This document shows positions 1 through 7,600 of a DNA stretch of 64,000 nt, piece after piece. Within the stretch, counting starts at the first letter, position 1. Every line of letters starts with the position of its first letter. Source of the stretch: Aquilonibacter sp963703325 (GTDB lineage Bacteria; Vulcanimicrobiota; Vulcanimicrobiia; Vulcanimicrobiales; Vulcanimicrobiaceae); NCBI GenBank assembly GCA_963703325.1, contig OY969805.1:1488001-1552000 (forward strand). The letters run 5' to 3'. The notes beneath the pieces are model-generated. The model ran no database searches and was not told the origin of the DNA. It was given only the letters and a program-made list of their open reading frames with translations. Position numbers and translations under genes: made by a program.

Positions 1-588
1 GTCGTCGACGAAGAGGACTTTCTGCCACGTCTTGCCGCCGTCGACGGTCTTAAATACTCCGCGCTCGGGGTTTGGCTTGAAAATGTGACCCATCGACGAC
101 ACGTAGACGATGTTTGGGTTGTGCGGATCGATAACGATCGCTCCCGTTTCACGCGTGTCACGAAGGCCCGCGTATCGCCAGGTTTCTCCCGCGTCGGTCG
201 ACTTGTAGATTCCTTCGCCGTTCTCCCAATCGCCGCGAGGATCGCTCTCGCCGGTACCGACATAAAGGATCTTCGCGTTAGACGGCGCTACCGCGATCGA
301 ACCGATGCTGTGCGAAATCTTGCCCATCTTGCCGTCAGTGATGTTGTCCCACGAGTTGCCGGCATTTTCACTTTTCCAGACGCCGCCCTGAACGCCACCC
401 ATATAAAAGAGATTAGGGTCATCGGGTACGCCGGCTACGGCTACCACGCGGCCGCCGATATAGGGACCGGCAAGACGCCACTCCATTTTGCTCAGCAGTT
501 TTTCCGAAGCTGAGCCGGAGGCAGCGGGAACAGCACTTGGAGCCACGGCAAAAGCCGCGGCTAGGAGAGCAGCAACAATACGCTTCAT
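1..588 (-). CDS. Exported BNR/sortilin-type beta-propeller protein, N-terminal part only
   Basis: This gene starts at the ATG whose complement is at 586-588 and runs off the left edge, so only about 196 residues are visible. It opens with a signal peptide (MKRIVAALLAAAFAVAPSA, then a likely Ala-rich cleavage site). The mature part shows repeated Asp-box/BNR-like units such as GVWKSENAGNSW, GIYKSTDAGETW and GVFKTVDGGKTW, spaced roughly 50 residues apart, as in VPS10/sortilin-like and glycosidase-like propellers of about 1000 residues. The ligand or substrate cannot be told from this part. It lies 8 bp downstream of the decarboxylase gene on the same strand, so the two may be co-transcribed. 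Confidence 0.8.
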   Translation of the reverse strand, partial: MKRIVAALLAAAFAVAPSAVPAASGSASEKLLSKMEWRLAGPYIGGRVVAVAGVPDDPNLFYMGGVQGGVWKSENAGNSWDNITDGKMGKISHSIGSIAVAPSNAKILYVGTGESDPRGDWENGEGIYKSTDAGETWRYAGLRDTRETGAIVIDPHNPNIVYVSSMGHIFKPNPERGVFKTVDGGKTWQKVLFVDD

Positions 589-595
589 CCGAGCG

Positions 596-2056
596 CTATA
601 CCGCCGGGTTTTTTGAGGTTCCTGTGTGGTGGGCCAATCGTTTGATTGTATCGAGCGTATATACGAGATCGGCGTCGGTCGTGCGGTGATTGATGATGCA
701 GATGCGAATCGCGCGGTGCATCCCGACGGTCGTCGACGATGCGACGGCTTCGCCGCTCTCCTGTAGCGCGATCACCAGCTCATCGTTGAAGCGATCGAGT
801 TCTTCTTCGTCCAAACCTGCGCGGCGATAGCGGAAGCAGACGATATTGAGCCCAATCGGCGCCAGCAACTCGAAATCAGGATCCGCGTCGACCAAGTCGC
901 CGAGCAGACGGGCTTGCCGGACGTTGGCTTCGATCGCGGCGCCGATGCCGCGCGCGCCGTATTCCTTCATCGTGAACCAGATTTTGAGCGCACGAAATCC
1001 GCGCGAGAGATCGATCGTGAAGTCGGTGAACCAGGGTTGCGCGCTTGCTAAGCCGCGCGGCATCCGCGTGAGGTAGCTTGGCGACGAGGCAAAGGTTTCG
1101 CGATGCAATTCGGCGTCGCGAACCAGCAGCGCACCGGCGTCGTATGGAACTTGCAGCCATTTGTGAAAGTCGAACGCAATCGAGTCCGCGCGTTCGATGC
1201 CGCGCAGGCGCGGTGCGAGCGACGCGGAGAGCATTGCCGGCGCGCCGAGCGCACCGTCGACGTGGTACCAGAGGCCTTCACGCTGCGCAAGGTCGGCGAG
1301 CTCATCGAGCGGATCGATCGCGCCGACGTCCACGGTGCCGGCGTTCCCAACCAGCATGAACGGCCGGTTTCCCGCGGCGCGGTCGTCGGCAATCGCGCGT
1401 GCAACGGCGGCGGGATCGACGCGATGGAACGAATCCGTCGGCAGGACGCGCAGTGAGCCGCTGCCGAGCCCGCTCACTTCAAAGGCGCGCCGCACGCAGC
1501 TATGGGTGGCCGACGAGGCGTAGCCAATCAATCGGCCGCCCTCGCGAGTGATGCCGTGCTCGCGCACCTGTACGCCGAGCGCGCGCGTGCGTGCCACCAG
1601 CACGGCGATGAGATTAGCCGCCGACGCGCCGACGGTGAGCACGCCGCTTGCTCGTTCTGAAAAACCGAAGAGTTCGCAGAACCAACGAAGCACTGCGCGC
1701 TCGACGAAGACGGCGCCGTGATTGCGGCCCCCGACGTTCGGATTCATGGTTGATGCCAGCAGATCGGCCAGCGCACCGGTCGGCGTGCCGGCGCCTTGCA
1801 CCCAGCCAAAGAAGCGAGGGTGAAGATTTCCGCTCGCGTACGGAAAGATCGACTCGACGAAGGTGCGGTAGACCGCTTCGACCGGCATCGGATCGACTGG
1901 GAGCGGCTCGTTGAGGCGCGCTTGCACGTCATCGGGCATCTCGCGCCACACCGGCCGATCGCGAATAGCCTCGAGATAGTCGAGCGCATCGTCGAGTGCG
2001 GCGTGGCTGAACGCGCGAAATGCGGACCAGTCTTTCGGATCGAGCACGTTGCTCAC
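596..2056 (-). CDS. PLP-dependent (aromatic) amino-acid decarboxylase, group II
   Basis: This is a cytosolic pyridoxal-phosphate decarboxylase of the aromatic-L-amino-acid/glutamate decarboxylase fold, releasing CO2 to give an amine. The PLP lysine is in ADSIAFDFHKWLQVPYDAG. The PLP-anchoring GNAGTVDVGAIDPL and YHVDGALGA segments are also present, as is the N-terminal HPRFFGW motif typical of the family. The open frame continues upstream to 2503, but that extension lies across the divergent GGDEF gene and reads Arg-rich. The GTG at 2056 gives 486 residues, the usual family length, and leaves a 60-bp divergent promoter gap. No strong Shine-Dalgarno sits at ideal spacing, so the start is uncertain by a few codons. 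The substrate (Tyr, Trp, DOPA or Glu) cannot be assigned. Confidence 0.85.
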   Translation of the reverse strand: MSNVLDPKDWSAFRAFSHAALDDALDYLEAIRDRPVWREMPDDVQARLNEPLPVDPMPVEAVYRTFVESIFPYASGNLHPRFFGWVQGAGTPTGALADLLASTMNPNVGGRNHGAVFVERAVLRWFCELFGFSERASGVLTVGASAANLIAVLVARTRALGVQVREHGITREGGRLIGYASSATHSCVRRAFEVSGLGSGSLRVLPTDSFHRVDPAAVARAIADDRAAGNRPFMLVGNAGTVDVGAIDPLDELADLAQREGLWYHVDGALGAPAMLSASLAPRLRGIERADSIAFDFHKWLQVPYDAGALLVRDAELHRETFASSPSYLTRMPRGLASAQPWFTDFTIDLSRGFRALKIWFTMKEYGARGIGAAIEANVRQARLLGDLVDADPDFELLAPIGLNIVCFRYRRAGLDEEELDRFNDELVIALQESGEAVASSTTVGMHRAIRICIINHRTTDADLVYTLDTIKRLAHHTGTSKNPAV

Positions 2057-2116
2057 GTTCGACGCGCGCAGAAGTCCTCTTCTCCGACGCAGCGGGCACT
2101 GGAATGGAAGAGCCGT

Positions 2117-3244
2117 ATGAGCATTGCGATCGCCGTCGCCGCCCTCACGTGCGCGATCCTTGGATCGCTTGCATTGCAGGCGTCTAAGGAGCTGCGCGTA
2201 CAGCGCGTCGACGCGCAAACCGTTCGCGCGCGCGAGGAATTCGTACTTGATGCGGTTCGCGTCTTGCTCGATGCGTCGCGACGCTCGAGCGAGGCGGTGA
2301 TCGAAGCGCTCGCCGCGTTGATAGCGCGCCGGGATCCGGTCATCGATGCGGTCCTCGCGTTCACGCCGGCTGGAGAAGAACTCGAATGCGCACTCGCCGA
2401 CGGCGCGCGTGTCGAGCACTACGTCGGTGCGCGCCTGCGCCGCGACGTCCCCGACTACCTTCCGTCTCGCGCCGCACGCGACGGGCATCGAGCCGCCGGA
2501 CACGATGGCCTGCTGGTGCCGACGGACCGCTGCGCGATTGCCGTACCGATGGCTGACACCGGCGGATTACGCGCGGTGATTTATGCCTCGTCGAGCGCGG
2601 CTGATACGATCGACGGTGAGGACACGATCGTGCGCACCATCGAGCACGCCACGTTGCCCTATGCGATTGCGCTCGAACGGGAACTGGCGCGCGCGGACGC
2701 GACGTACGACGGCTTGACCGGATTACTCACGCCGCGTGCTTTTCGCAGCCGGCTGCGCGACGAGATTGCCCGTGCCCGCTTCGGCACGGCAAAGGTGTTG
2801 ACGCTGTGGTTCATCGACACCGATCGCTTCAAATCGGTCAACGACAGTTACGGTCACGCGGCGGGCGACGCGGTGTTGCAGGGAATGGCCGAGCTGTTGC
2901 GGGCGCAGGGCGTTCCCGACGTCGACATCGCCGGTCGCAACGGGGGTGACGAATTTTGCGCCATCATTCACGACGCGCAAAAGACCGCCGCGATCGAACG
3001 CGCCCAGAGTTTCTGCGAGGCGGTACGTCGCCGTGACTTCGGTGTCCCGCAACCGATAACGGCGAGCGTTGGGGTAGCGAGCTATCCGTACGACGCCCGC
3101 GACGCAAACGAACTGCTCGAGGTTGCGGACGCCGCGATGTATCACAGCAAGCGGACGGGACGCAACCGCGTCTCGTTTGCGGTAAACGGTACGGCCTTCG
3201 CCGTGTTTCGGGAAGGCAGCGCAGGAAGCGATTCCGCCGTGTGA
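2117..3244 (+). CDS. Diguanylate cyclase (GGDEF) with an N-terminal sensor-like region
   Basis: It makes the second messenger c-di-GMP from GTP. The C-terminal half is a full GGDEF domain: TYDGLTGLLTPRAF at the domain start, FIDTDRFKSVNDSYGHAAGD for metal and nucleotide binding, and the active loop GRNGGDEF. The inhibitory I-site (RxxD five residues before GGDEF) is absent: the four residues there read PDVD. The first 200 residues start with one hydrophobic segment (SIAIAVAALTCAILGSLAL) followed by a GAF-sized region without recognisable ligand motifs. The ATG at 2117 is chosen because the frame upstream is antisense to the decarboxylase N-terminus. It may share a divergent promoter with that gene. 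Confidence 0.85.
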   Translation: MSIAIAVAALTCAILGSLALQASKELRVQRVDAQTVRAREEFVLDAVRVLLDASRRSSEAVIEALAALIARRDPVIDAVLAFTPAGEELECALADGARVEHYVGARLRRDVPDYLPSRAARDGHRAAGHDGLLVPTDRCAIAVPMADTGGLRAVIYASSSAADTIDGEDTIVRTIEHATLPYAIALERELARADATYDGLTGLLTPRAFRSRLRDEIARARFGTAKVLTLWFIDTDRFKSVNDSYGHAAGDAVLQGMAELLRAQGVPDVDIAGRNGGDEFCAIIHDAQKTAAIERAQSFCEAVRRRDFGVPQPITASVGVASYPYDARDANELLEVADAAMYHSKRTGRNRVSFAVNGTAFAVFREGSAGSDSAV

Positions 3245-3260
3245 GGCGAACAGGCTGGGT

Positions 3261-4436
3261 GTGACCTTGCGCCCCAACGCGATCGATCATCGCGTCGATG
3301 CCCTCTCGACCCACACGCTCCTTACGCATTCCGCCGCCCAGCTCGTCGATCCTGAGCGACAGCTTGCGGCGCTGCGGCTCGTACACTGGTTTTTGCCCGG
3401 TTGGTTCCTAGCAGTCGCGTTGCCAGTCTTGGCACTCGCCTACTATTGGCGCTCGGGACGGGCTGCCGCCGTGCGCGATGCTTTACGCCGGCGATTCCAC
3501 GATGAGAACATCGTTCGATTCGGTTTCGGCGCGAGCATCGGGCTTATCGTTCGAGTGGCCGCGCTGCTCCCGAGCTTCTATCTCTATCGCGTGGAGCGCG
3601 CGATGAGTCAGAGCGATCAACTCTTACGCGCATGGGGCACCGACTGGCTGCTCGTAACGCTAGGCTGGATGATCTGCGTCGGCCTCGTTACGGCCATCAT
3701 GCTGTGGCTCGTCGATCGCACGCATCAGTGGTACATCTACACGATTCTTGTGATCTTTGCGCTCAGCTTCGGCCTGACGTATCTTGCGCCGTTTGGGGCG
3801 CCGCTTTTCGAGCGGATCGCGCCGATGCCGTCGCGCGCGCTCGCCGGAATTGCGGCCATCGAAGATGCCGCGCACCTGCGCGTGCCGGTGGTCGAACAGA
3901 TCCGCGCGCGGTCGCACGTCGGGACCGCCTACGTTGCCGGCCTCGGCGGTTCGGACCGCATCGCGATCGGCGACGTCATCGTAGCGGTAACGAGTCCGCA
4001 AGAATTGGAATACGTGGTGGCGCGACAGCTCGGATATATCGCCAACGGCGCGCAGTGGCGGTTTGCGCTCACCGACGCGCTGCTGCTCATATTCGGTGCC
4101 GCGATTGCGGTCACGATCGCCGATCGCGTCGGCTTCCGCCGCGACGACGATCCGATCTCGCGCTTCGCGCTGGTCGGCGCGTTCTTGGGGGTGCTCTACT
4201 TTATCGCGGTTCCGGTCGACCACGCTATCGCGCGCAACATCTCGCGTGATGCCGACAGCTATGCGCTCGCGTTGCCCGTCAATCGCGCTGCAGCCGTGCG
4301 CAATGTGATTCGTGCGACCGATGAATCGCTGACCGAGGTCTGTCCGGACCTCCTGGCGAGCCTGTTCATGGAGCGCGTCGAAGATGCGTCATCGCGCGTC
4401 CTCGCGATTAACGGCGTCCCATCGACCTGCCCCTAA
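3261..4436 (+). CDS. Multi-pass M48-like membrane protein lacking the zinc-protease motif
   Basis: The overall plan is that of a CAAX-prenyl-protease/STE24-type M48 metalloprotease: about six hydrophobic segments, then a region matching the family's pre-catalytic strand (GTAYVAGLGGSDRIAIGD) and a helix beginning SPQELEYVV. Where active members have HExxH this protein has ARQLGY, so both zinc histidines and the catalytic glutamate are gone. The later glutamate ligand is also not visible; the equivalent region reads NISRDADSYAL. It is therefore probably not a protease. The start is a GTG 16 bp after the GGDEF gene, so the two may be co-transcribed. It converges with, and overlaps by 4 bp, the kinase-like gene on the other strand. 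Confidence 0.7.
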   Translation: MTLRPNAIDHRVDALSTHTLLTHSAAQLVDPERQLAALRLVHWFLPGWFLAVALPVLALAYYWRSGRAAAVRDALRRRFHDENIVRFGFGASIGLIVRVAALLPSFYLYRVERAMSQSDQLLRAWGTDWLLVTLGWMICVGLVTAIMLWLVDRTHQWYIYTILVIFALSFGLTYLAPFGAPLFERIAPMPSRALAGIAAIEDAAHLRVPVVEQIRARSHVGTAYVAGLGGSDRIAIGDVIVAVTSPQELEYVVARQLGYIANGAQWRFALTDALLLIFGAAIAVTIADRVGFRRDDDPISRFALVGAFLGVLYFIAVPVDHAIARNISRDADSYALALPVNRAAAVRNVIRATDESLTEVCPDLLASLFMERVEDASSRVLAINGVPSTCP

Positions 4437-5122
4437 AGAATCAGGCCGCCGGTGACTTGGGTGCCGAGGTGTTGCGTCGTCAGCAGTTCCACCAACGCCG
4501 CGTGCGCGACGCGCCCGTCGACGATCTGCGCCGCCGGAATTCCGCCGCGAACGCCAAGCGCTGCCGCCCGGATGGCGCTGCGCAAGTCGGCATCGACGCG
4601 CGGATCGTCCGCGAGTGCCAGGGCTTCGGCGGGGGTCAACTCGTCGATCAATTGATGGGTCAGCGGATCGTTCACACCGCCGGCCCGATGAAAGAAGATC
4701 GCGCGCGTGGCTGCGGTAGCGGCAGCGATGGCGCCGGCGACGTCGTCGGCGAGCACCAGCTCGTCATCCCCAAAGGCTGCGAAGGCCGTCGGCTCGACGA
4801 CGGGGATGAATCCCGCGCCGGTGAGCGTGTGTAGAATGCGCGTTTGGACGCGGCCGATGCCGCTCGGCGTGTGGGGTAATAGTGCCGCGTCTGAGCCGCT
4901 GAGAGTCAGCGCAATATTAGCGCTGCGATTGATGGCCCGCACGATCGCGCGCGCGGCGAGTGCGTTGGGGGCGACGAGGATGGGACGCACCTGCTCGCGC
5001 GCAAGCACCGCCAGATCCGCGACGAGCGTTGCATCTGCATCGCTTGCGGTTGCCTCATCGACTCGAACGACGAACGTTTTTCCGCTGAAGGCGCTCGCTG
5101 GACTCACCTCCCTGCCTTGCAC
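4433..5122 (-). CDS. Divergent acetylglutamate-kinase-like protein (amino-acid kinase fold)
   Basis: The C-terminal half follows ArgB: a substrate segment FHRAGGVNDP, LIDELTPAEAL, then GVRGGIPAAQIVDGRVAHAAL and a terminal GTQVTGG. The N-terminal half does not keep the kinase signatures. The lysine plus glycine pair that begins active members is replaced by TFVVRVDEA, and the HGGGP nucleotide loop reads APNAL. At 229 residues it is shorter than ArgB (about 260-300). It may bind an arginine-pathway ligand without phosphorylating it, or be a decaying copy. The start is probably the GTG at 5122 or the one at 5107, which has AGGCAGG just upstream. It is the last gene of the minus-strand series prs-rplY-pth, 20 bp after pth. 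Confidence 0.6.
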   Translation of the reverse strand: MQGREVSPASAFSGKTFVVRVDEATASDADATLVADLAVLAREQVRPILVAPNALAARAIVRAINRSANIALTLSGSDAALLPHTPSGIGRVQTRILHTLTGAGFIPVVEPTAFAAFGDDELVLADDVAGAIAAATAATRAIFFHRAGGVNDPLTHQLIDELTPAEALALADDPRVDADLRSAIRAAALGVRGGIPAAQIVDGRVAHAALVELLTTQHLGTQVTGGLIL

Positions 5123-5141
5123 TAGGTTATCGGCCGCAAGC

Positions 5142-5732
5142 CTACTCGGGGTTTAGTACCCAGTTGTTTACGAACTGCATCGCGGCTTCGAGGCTCTCGT
5201 CGAGCCAGAGCTGCGCGCCGTCGGCGGCGGCGCCGATGATGCGCGGCAGCACCAAGCGCTCTTCGGCGCTAAATGGACTGAGAACATGGTCGATCGATTC
5301 AAATTCCGGCCGCCCGACGCCGATGCGTAAACGCGGGAAGCGGTCCCCGATGGTGGCGATGATCGAGCGCAGGCCGTTGTGTCCGCCGTGACCGCCAAAC
5401 GGGCGCATTCGCAGACTGCCAAATGGAAGATCCATGTCGTCGACCACGACGAGCACGCCTTCGGGCGGCGTCCGATACCACGAGGAAATCAATCGGACCG
5501 GCGTTCCGGAGAGATTCATGAACGACGTCGGCTCGACGAGCACGACACGCCGCCGCGAATCGTAGATTTGACGCGCGCTGTCCTTGGTTTTCCACGAGCG
5601 CAGGTCGTAACGCGACGCGAGTTCGTCTACAACCATGAACCCGGCATTGTGCCGGGTTTGTACGTACTCTTTCCCCGGATTCCCGAGACCAACGACAATT
5701 TTGGGCCAGGTTGTCGTCAACTCAATCCTCAT
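5142..5732 (-). CDS. pth: Peptidyl-tRNA hydrolase
   Basis: Pth cleaves the ester of peptidyl-tRNA released from stalled ribosomes, recycling tRNA in the cytosol. At 196 residues it has the usual length. It carries the family signatures GLGNPGKEYVQTRHNAGF with the catalytic His at residue 28, PTSFMNLSG for the substrate Asn, VVVDDMDLPFG with the catalytic Asp, and GGHGGHNGLRSI for tRNA binding. The order rplY then pth on the same strand is a common bacterial arrangement and supports the call. Confidence 0.96.
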   Translation of the reverse strand: MRIELTTTWPKIVVGLGNPGKEYVQTRHNAGFMVVDELASRYDLRSWKTKDSARQIYDSRRRVVLVEPTSFMNLSGTPVRLISSWYRTPPEGVLVVVDDMDLPFGSLRMRPFGGHGGHNGLRSIIATIGDRFPRLRIGVGRPEFESIDHVLSPFSAEERLVLPRIIGAAADGAQLWLDESLEAAMQFVNNWVLNPE

Positions 5733-5777
5733 TTACCATAGTAAACTTCGGATTTCGTTTCCTAAACCTGCCCAAAA

Positions 5778-6434
5778 TTATGCGTTGGTCTCAGGCGTAG
5801 TGGCGCCAATGACTTCGGGTGTGGCTTGCTCAACTGTTGTCCCAGCTGCGGCTTCTTCGAGATGCTGTGCCGTCTTCGACGACTCGACCGAGACGACGAT
5901 CATCTCGGGCGCTTCCAGGAGTTTAAAACCGGCGGGAAGCTTGATGTCCGAAGCGGTCGCGTGCTGATGGATGCCGAGCTGCGACACGTCGATTTCGAGG
6001 TGATCCGGCAACTCGTCGACCGGACCTTCGACCTCGATCTCGTGCACTTGCACGTCCATGACGCCGCCGAAATCGCGGACGCCGAGCGGCGTACCGACGG
6101 TAACGACCGGGATCTTCGCGTGGACCGCTTCGTGCTCGGAGACGCGCTGCAAATCGACATGGACGACTTTGCGAGTCACCGGATTGCGCGCAATGTCGCG
6201 GACGAGCGCGGTGTCGCTCTTTTTACCCTCGAGGGTCAGCGCGATCACGCCGGTGCGGCCGCCGTGGTGAAGCAAATCGTCGAAGACTTTCGCCTCGAAT
6301 GAGACATGCAGCGGATCGGTGCCGTGCCCGTACACGACGCCGGGGATCCGACCCTGGCGGCGGAGTGCCGCAGCACTCGTTGTTCCGGTCTTGCTCCGGC
6401 GCTCGATCGGAAGATTGAGTTGTTTGTTAGCCAA
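5778..6434 (-). CDS. rplY: 50S ribosomal protein L25, long CTC-type
   Basis: This protein binds 5S rRNA in the large subunit. The N-terminal L25 domain is clear (SAAALRRQGRIPGVVYG, then VRDIARNPVTRKVVHVDLQRV). It is followed by the TL5/CTC beta-barrel domain (IPVVTVGTPLGVRDFGGVMD, then VDELPDHLEIDVSQLG), giving 218 residues. The tail after about 185 is Ala/Thr/Glu rich. It lies 25 bp downstream of prs and 46 bp upstream of pth on the same strand, the classic prs-ctc-pth series. Confidence 0.94.
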   Translation of the reverse strand: MANKQLNLPIERRSKTGTTSAAALRRQGRIPGVVYGHGTDPLHVSFEAKVFDDLLHHGGRTGVIALTLEGKKSDTALVRDIARNPVTRKVVHVDLQRVSEHEAVHAKIPVVTVGTPLGVRDFGGVMDVQVHEIEVEGPVDELPDHLEIDVSQLGIHQHATASDIKLPAGFKLLEAPEMIVVSVESSKTAQHLEEAAAGTTVEQATPEVIGATTPETNA

Positions 6435-6458
6435 GTGTGGTTCTCTCCAGTTAAAAAA

Positions 6459-7490
6459 CTAAGCGGACGCTATCTGCAGCGCGGCTGGTTCGCTAGGGGC
6501 CGCGTCGGGCGGTGCCGTCCCCTCCTCACCGTCGAAGAGGGCGGATACCGAGCGATTCGTGGTGATGCGGCTGATCGTATCGGCGAACGTTTGCGCGATC
6601 GAGAGCTGCACGAACTTGGTGTAGGCTTCACCGGCTGCGAACGGAATCGTGTTGGTGACGATCACGCGTTCGATCTCGGAGTCTTCGAGCACACGCATCG
6701 CGTCGCCGGCAAAGATGCCGTGCGTCGCGACGGTGTAAACTTGCTTTGCTCCTCGGGCCTTGATCGCTTCCGCCGCCTTGGCGAGCGTGCCACCGGTCGA
6801 GATCATATCATCGACGACCACGGCGATCTTCCCGGAAACGTCGCCGACGATGTCGGTGACCTCCGAAACATCGGGTTCCGGGCGGCGCTTGAAGACGATC
6901 GCGAGCGTACTCTCGAGGCGCTTGGCAAAAAGCTCAGCCCGATGGACGCCGCCGGCGTCCGGCGAGACCACCACGATGCGATCCTTGCACAAACCCTCAT
7001 TCTTAAGGTAATTGCACAGCACGGGCATCGCGACGAGATTGTCGACCGGAAGGTCGAAGAACCCTTGAATCTGCGCCGCGTGCAGGTCCATGGTGACCAG
7101 GCGCTTGACGCCGGTGATCTTCAGCAGGTTGGCGACGACCTTGGCCGAGATCGGTTCGCGGCCTTTCGTCTTCTTGTCTTGCTTCGCATAGCCATAGTAG
7201 GGGATCACTGCGGTGATGCGCGCGGCCGATGCACGGCGCAGCGCGTCGATCATGAGCAGCAACTCCATCAAAGCATCGTTCACGCCGATGCGCCCGTCAG
7301 CCGACTTGCAAATCGACTGGATGACAAACACCTCGGATCCGCGGACGTTCTCGCCGATCTCGATCCGAGTTTCCTCGTTCTTGAACTTGTCGACCAGCGA
7401 CTTGCCCACGTGCAACTTTAGCCGTTTCGCAATCTCTTCGGCCAGCGCACGGTTCGAGTTGCCGCTAAAGATCAAGGGATTGTGACTCAA
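6459..7490 (-). CDS. prs: Ribose-phosphate pyrophosphokinase
   Basis: Prs makes PRPP from ribose-5-phosphate and ATP, feeding purine, pyrimidine, His, Trp and NAD synthesis. The sequence has the class I landmarks: FSGNSNRALAEEIAKRL at the start, IPYYGYAKQDKK, the metal-binding DLHAAQIQGFFD, VSPDAGGVHRAE, and the PRPP loop VVVDDMISTGGT. At 343 residues it is about 25 longer than usual because of an Ala/Pro-rich C-terminal tail. It heads the minus-strand prs-rplY-pth-kinase-like series, and uvrB is divergent 110 bp away. Confidence 0.96.
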   Translation of the reverse strand: MSHNPLIFSGNSNRALAEEIAKRLKLHVGKSLVDKFKNEETRIEIGENVRGSEVFVIQSICKSADGRIGVNDALMELLLMIDALRRASAARITAVIPYYGYAKQDKKTKGREPISAKVVANLLKITGVKRLVTMDLHAAQIQGFFDLPVDNLVAMPVLCNYLKNEGLCKDRIVVVSPDAGGVHRAELFAKRLESTLAIVFKRRPEPDVSEVTDIVGDVSGKIAVVVDDMISTGGTLAKAAEAIKARGAKQVYTVATHGIFAGDAMRVLEDSEIERVIVTNTIPFAAGEAYTKFVQLSIAQTFADTISRITTNRSVSALFDGEEGTAPPDAAPSEPAALQIASA

Positions 7491-7600
7491 CGGGTGCTTC
7501 TCCAGGGTAACCAGCGGATGGGCAAAGTTCGCGGGTCCTCCGCTCGCTCCCCCATAAAACGCAACCCTGGACCCCTAAATCCGCGTCCAAAGGAAACGCT

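Noticed and set aside
2057..2503. N-terminal extension of the decarboxylase to 2503
   Set aside because: It lies antisense across the N-terminus of the GGDEF gene, is Arg-rich, and would make the enzyme about 150 residues too long.
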